From Thermoanaerobacter pseudethanolicus ATCC 33223 (GTDB lineage Bacteria > Bacillota > Thermoanaerobacteria > Thermoanaerobacterales > Thermoanaerobacteraceae), in the NCBI RefSeq assembly GCF_000019085.1, contig NC_010321.1, positions 566,501 to 630,500 on the forward strand: a stretch of DNA of 64,000 nucleotides. The letters are read 5' to 3'. Of the stretch, positions 61,125-64,000 are shown in pieces. Both the position numbers and the translations under genes were made by a program. Positions within the stretch are counted from its first letter, which is position 1. Each line of letters starts with the position of its first letter. The notes below the pieces were generated by a model, which was not told the DNA's origin, searched no databases, and saw only the letters and a list, made by a program, of their open reading frames with translations.

Positions 61125-62102
61125 GAAGTTGCTAAAAGAGCAGGAGTCTCTGTTGCAACAGTATCAAGAGTTTTAAATGACAGTGACTCGGTGTCTGAAG
61201 AAACAAGGGAAAGAGTATTAAAAGCGATAAAAGAATTAAATTATCATCCAAATCTCCTTGGAAGAAATTTAAGACGTTCTGAAACGAAAATGATATTGGC
61301 TTTGATGCCTAATGTCTCAAATCCTTTTTATGCAAGGGTTGTAAAAGGAATAGAAGATGTAGCACATAAAAATGGTTATAATGTAATGCTTTGCAATACT
61401 GATTCTGATATTAACAGAGAAAAAGTATATCTTGAAATTTTAAAAAACAGATTAGCGGATGGCGTTATTTTTATGGCGCCTGTGATGGGAAAAGAAGAAT
61501 TGACATTGATAGGCCAAAATTATCCTGTCGTTCAGTGTTGTGAATACATAGAAGGAGCTGGCGTTTCATATGTATCTATAGACAACTTTTCTGCAGCTTA
61601 CAAAGCGGTGAAGCATTTGATAGGATTGGGACATAAAAGAATAGGAATGATAAGCTGTGAAAATAACTTTGTATCTACAAAGCAGAGGGAAGCGGGTTAT
61701 AAAAAAGCTCTTGAAGATTCAAGGATAGAATTTGACGAAAAGCTTATAAAATACGGAGATTACAGCTTTAAAAGCGGAGTAAGAGCAGCGAAACAGCTTT
61801 TGGCGATGGAAGAAAGGCCTACTGCTATATTTGCAATCTCTGACATCATGGCTATTGGAGCTATAAGAGCGATAAAGGAAGAAAGGCTTAAAGTCCCTGA
61901 GGATATAGCGGTTGTAGGCTTTGATGATATAAGCTTTGCTTCTATGTATGACCCTATGCTTACAACTATTTCACAGCCAAAGTACGATTTAGGATGTGTT
62001 GCTATGGAACTACTGATAAAACACATGTGTGGCAAATTAGAAGAACCACAGAGGATTTTTTTAGAGCATGAGCTAATAATAAGAGAGTCGACAGTAAAAT
62101 AA
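61110..62102 (+). CDS. LacI-family transcriptional regulator
   Basis: 330 residues. MANIREVAKRAGVSVATVSR then VLNDSDSVSEETRERV is the LacI helix-turn-helix plus hinge (YHPNLLGRNLRRSETK). A periplasmic-binding-like effector domain follows (MPNVSNPFYARVVKGIEDV, GHKRIGMISCENNFVSTKQR, VVGFDDISFASMYDPMLTTI). It precedes two Gfo/Idh/MocA genes and probably regulates a sugar or polyol catabolic operon. IS607 element 2 ends 5 bases before its ATG, so only a weak CCAGG ribosome site remains, and the original promoter/operators lie 2.2 kb upstream. Confidence 0.93.
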   Translation: MANIREVAKRAGVSVATVSRVLNDSDSVSEETRERVLKAIKELNYHPNLLGRNLRRSETKMILALMPNVSNPFYARVVKGIEDVAHKNGYNVMLCNTDSDINREKVYLEILKNRLADGVIFMAPVMGKEELTLIGQNYPVVQCCEYIEGAGVSYVSIDNFSAAYKAVKHLIGLGHKRIGMISCENNFVSTKQREAGYKKALEDSRIEFDEKLIKYGDYSFKSGVRAAKQLLAMEERPTAIFAISDIMAIGAIRAIKEERLKVPEDIAVVGFDDISFASMYDPMLTTISQPKYDLGCVAMELLIKHMCGKLEEPQRIFLEHELIIRESTVK

Positions 62103-62159
62103 AGAATAAAGTTTTGTCTTAAAAATACAAATTTAAATATAATCAGGGGAGGAATTTTT

Positions 62160-63248
62160 ATGGTAAAAGAGAAACTGAGAGTAGGAATTATAGGTTGTGG
62201 AGGAATTGCTTTTGGTAAACACATGCCCTCTTTGGCAAAACTAGACAATATTGAAATGGTGGCCTTTTGTGACATCATAGAAGAGAGGGCTCAAAAAGCG
62301 GCAAAAGAATATGGTACAAAAGACGCGAAAGTATATACGGATTACAAAAAACTTCTTGAAGATAAAACGATAGATGTGGTTCATGTTTGTACTCCCAACA
62401 AGTCTCATGCAGACATAACTATTGATGCTCTTTATGCAGGAAAACATGTAATGTGTGAGAAGCCTATGGCTAAGACTGCTGCAGATGCCAGAAGAATGGT
62501 GGAAGCATATAAGAAAACAGGTATGAAACTCACTATAGGGTATCAAAATCGCTTTAGACCAGATTCTCAATATTTACATAAAGTTTGTCAAAATGGTGAA
62601 TTAGGGGAAATATATTTTGCTAAGGCTCATGCTATACGTCGCCGCGCGGTACCTACATGGGGTGTTTTCTTAAATGAAGAAGAGCAAGGTGGTGGGCCTT
62701 TAATCGATATAGGAACACATGCCCTTGATTTGACATTGTGGATGATGAATAACTATAAGCCTAAAGTTGTAATGGGAAGCGCCTACTATAAATTAGGCAA
62801 AAAGGCAAATGCTGCGAATGCTTGGGGACCATGGGACCCTGAAAAGTTCACAGTTGAAGATTCAGCTTTTGGATTTATAGTAATGGAGAATGGGGCTACC
62901 ATTATATTAGAGTCCAGTTGGGCTTTAAATACTTTAGAGGTTGGCGAGGCTATGACCACTTTGTGTGGAACAGAAGGCGGAGCTGACATGAGAGATGGAC
63001 TTCGCATAAATGGAGAGAAATTTGGAAGACTTTATACAACTAAAGTTTCTACTGATGTAGGTGGAGTAGATTTCTATGAAGGTAAATCAGATGACCCAGG
63101 ATTTTTAGAAGCAAAAGCTTGGATTGATTGCATCATAAACGATACAGAGCCTGTTGTAAAACCAGAAGAAGCTCTTGTAGTAACTGAGATACTAGAGGCT
63201 ATTTATACATCTGCGAAAACAGGAGAACCAGTATATTTTAACAGGTAA
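62160..63248 (+). CDS. Gfo/Idh/MocA-family NAD(P)-dependent oxidoreductase
   Basis: 362 residues. The N-terminal Rossmann motif LRVGIIGCGGIAFGKHMPSL is followed by VVHVCTPNKSHADITIDAL and the catalytic EKP motif (HVMCEKPMAKTAADARRMV). A C-terminal alpha/beta domain has GGPLIDIGTHALDLTLWMM, whose His and Asp are typical of inositol/glucose-fructose type enzymes. It likely oxidises or reduces a sugar or inositol derivative; the substrate is unknown. AGGGGAGG lies 6 bases before ATG 62160. It is the first structural gene after the LacI-type regulator. Confidence 0.92.
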   Translation: MVKEKLRVGIIGCGGIAFGKHMPSLAKLDNIEMVAFCDIIEERAQKAAKEYGTKDAKVYTDYKKLLEDKTIDVVHVCTPNKSHADITIDALYAGKHVMCEKPMAKTAADARRMVEAYKKTGMKLTIGYQNRFRPDSQYLHKVCQNGELGEIYFAKAHAIRRRAVPTWGVFLNEEEQGGGPLIDIGTHALDLTLWMMNNYKPKVVMGSAYYKLGKKANAANAWGPWDPEKFTVEDSAFGFIVMENGATIILESSWALNTLEVGEAMTTLCGTEGGADMRDGLRINGEKFGRLYTTKVSTDVGGVDFYEGKSDDPGFLEAKAWIDCIINDTEPVVKPEEALVVTEILEAIYTSAKTGEPVYFNR

Positions 63249-63262
63249 ATGGAGGCTTTTGT

Positions 63263-64000
63263 ATGGAAAAACTTAAATATGCATGTGTTGGTGCAGGGTC
63301 AGTTGCTGATTACAAACACTTAAACGGTTATTCAAAAGTAGAAGGAGTTGAAATTGTAGCCATATCTGATCCGGATATAGAAGCTGCAAAAAGATTAGCG
63401 GAAAAGTACAATATACCTCACGTTTATACAGATTATGAAGAAATGTTTGAAAGAGAAGAACCAAACTTAATAAGCGTATGTACTCCTAATTATTTACATG
63501 CGCCTATTTCTATAAAAGCGATGGAAAAGGGAATTCATGTGCATTGTGAAAAACCTATAACTCTAAGCGCAAAAGAAGCTTATGAGGTCATTGAATCAAA
63601 AAATAAATACAAAAGGAAGTTTATGATAGGATTAAATAATAGGTTTACAAATGAATCTTTCTTTGTAAAAAGATATATAGAGGAAGGGTATATAGGCGAA
63701 ATATACCATGTAAAGACTGGCTGGAGGAGAAGGAGAGGCATTCCTGGAAAGGGCGGATGGTTTACAAATAAGAAATTGTCTGGAGGAGGCCCATTAATTG
63801 ATTTAGGTGTACATTTTTTAGACTTAGTCTTGTATTTCATGGGATACCCAGAGGTGCAATCTGTGTCAGCAGCTACTTATTCTAAGTTTTCAAATAGCAA
63901 CAGTTTAAACAGCTGGAATTATGCAAAAAGCGGGGATGGAATTTACGATGTGGAGGATATGGCAGTAGGCTTTGTAAGGCTTAAAAATGGTGCCACAATT
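63263..64000 (+). CDS. Second Gfo/Idh/MocA-family oxidoreductase (cut by window end)
   Basis: Open from ATG 63263 (AATGGAGG 7 bases upstream) to the right edge, 246 residues so far. KLKYACVGAGSVADYKHLNG is the nucleotide-binding motif, then ISVCTPNYLHAPISIKAM, HVHCEKPITLSAKEAYEVIE (EKP motif) and SGGGPLIDLGVHFLDLVLYF. It is a paralogue of the preceding gene and only 14 bases downstream. Paired Gfo/Idh/MocA enzymes in one operon often interconvert keto-sugar or inositol intermediates. The C-terminus is outside the window. Confidence 0.92.
   Translation, partial: MEKLKYACVGAGSVADYKHLNGYSKVEGVEIVAISDPDIEAAKRLAEKYNIPHVYTDYEEMFEREEPNLISVCTPNYLHAPISIKAMEKGIHVHCEKPITLSAKEAYEVIESKNKYKRKFMIGLNNRFTNESFFVKRYIEEGYIGEIYHVKTGWRRRRGIPGKGGWFTNKKLSGGGPLIDLGVHFLDLVLYFMGYPEVQSVSAATYSKFSNSNSLNSWNYAKSGDGIYDVEDMAVGFVRLKNGATI

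Overview
The window looks like chromosomal DNA of a low-GC, anaerobic, spore-forming Firmicute of the Thermoanaerobacter group. The basis is strong AT bias, purine-rich Shine-Dalgarno sites, sigma-54-driven glycerol genes, a 2-hydroxyacyl-CoA dehydratase-type activator, an L-box leader on lysA, a PdaA-type deacetylase end and IS607 elements. This is inference from gene content, not a database match.

Region 1 (1-10.7 kb) is a glycerol and dihydroxyacetone regulon. glpP-glpF-glpK-glpA-glpB-DUF1667 are followed by a sigma-54 activator with an HPr-like N-terminus, then dhaK-dhaL-dhaM. Both transcription units start at clear -24/-12 promoters, and each has a pair of TGATA-N5-TAYCA sites upstream. 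A GlpP-type leader terminator precedes glpA.

Region 2 (10.7-19.0 kb) is a tight co-directional operon with no assigned function: beta-CASP metallo-hydrolase, Hsp70-like ATPase (frameshifted), HEAT-repeat protein, two coiled-coil proteins and a membrane protein. A compact FtsH-like protease converges on it. This is the best candidate here for an undescribed multi-gene system.

Region 3 (20.6-29 kb) holds a dehydratase-type activase, an FtsA-like protein with a beta-grasp tail, an MNT/HEPN toxin-antitoxin pair, a HAD phosphatase, tRNA-Arg(CCG), ribosomal protein L25, and lysA behind a complete lysine riboswitch with terminator and antiterminator.

Region 4 (29-48.8 kb) is mostly housekeeping: ugpC/msmX-type ATPase, PucR-type regulator, ftsE-ftsX-M23 peptidase-ctpA-PDZ protein, comB-like gene, uvrB-uvrA-FHA-ftsW-pbp-uvrC, and birA. 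Two copies of a ~265-bp structured repeat with compensatory base changes sit at terminators after ugpC and uvrC.

Region 5 (48.9-64 kb) has hprK-php-glk-acyl-CoA ligase-yesL and a MEMO/AMMECR1 fusion, then two IS607 elements (one with a decayed tnpA) flanking a HicAB-like toxin-antitoxin module. Both elements split the GG of a Shine-Dalgarno sequence. The second separates a LacI-type gene and two Gfo/Idh/MocA genes from their presumed promoter and operators.
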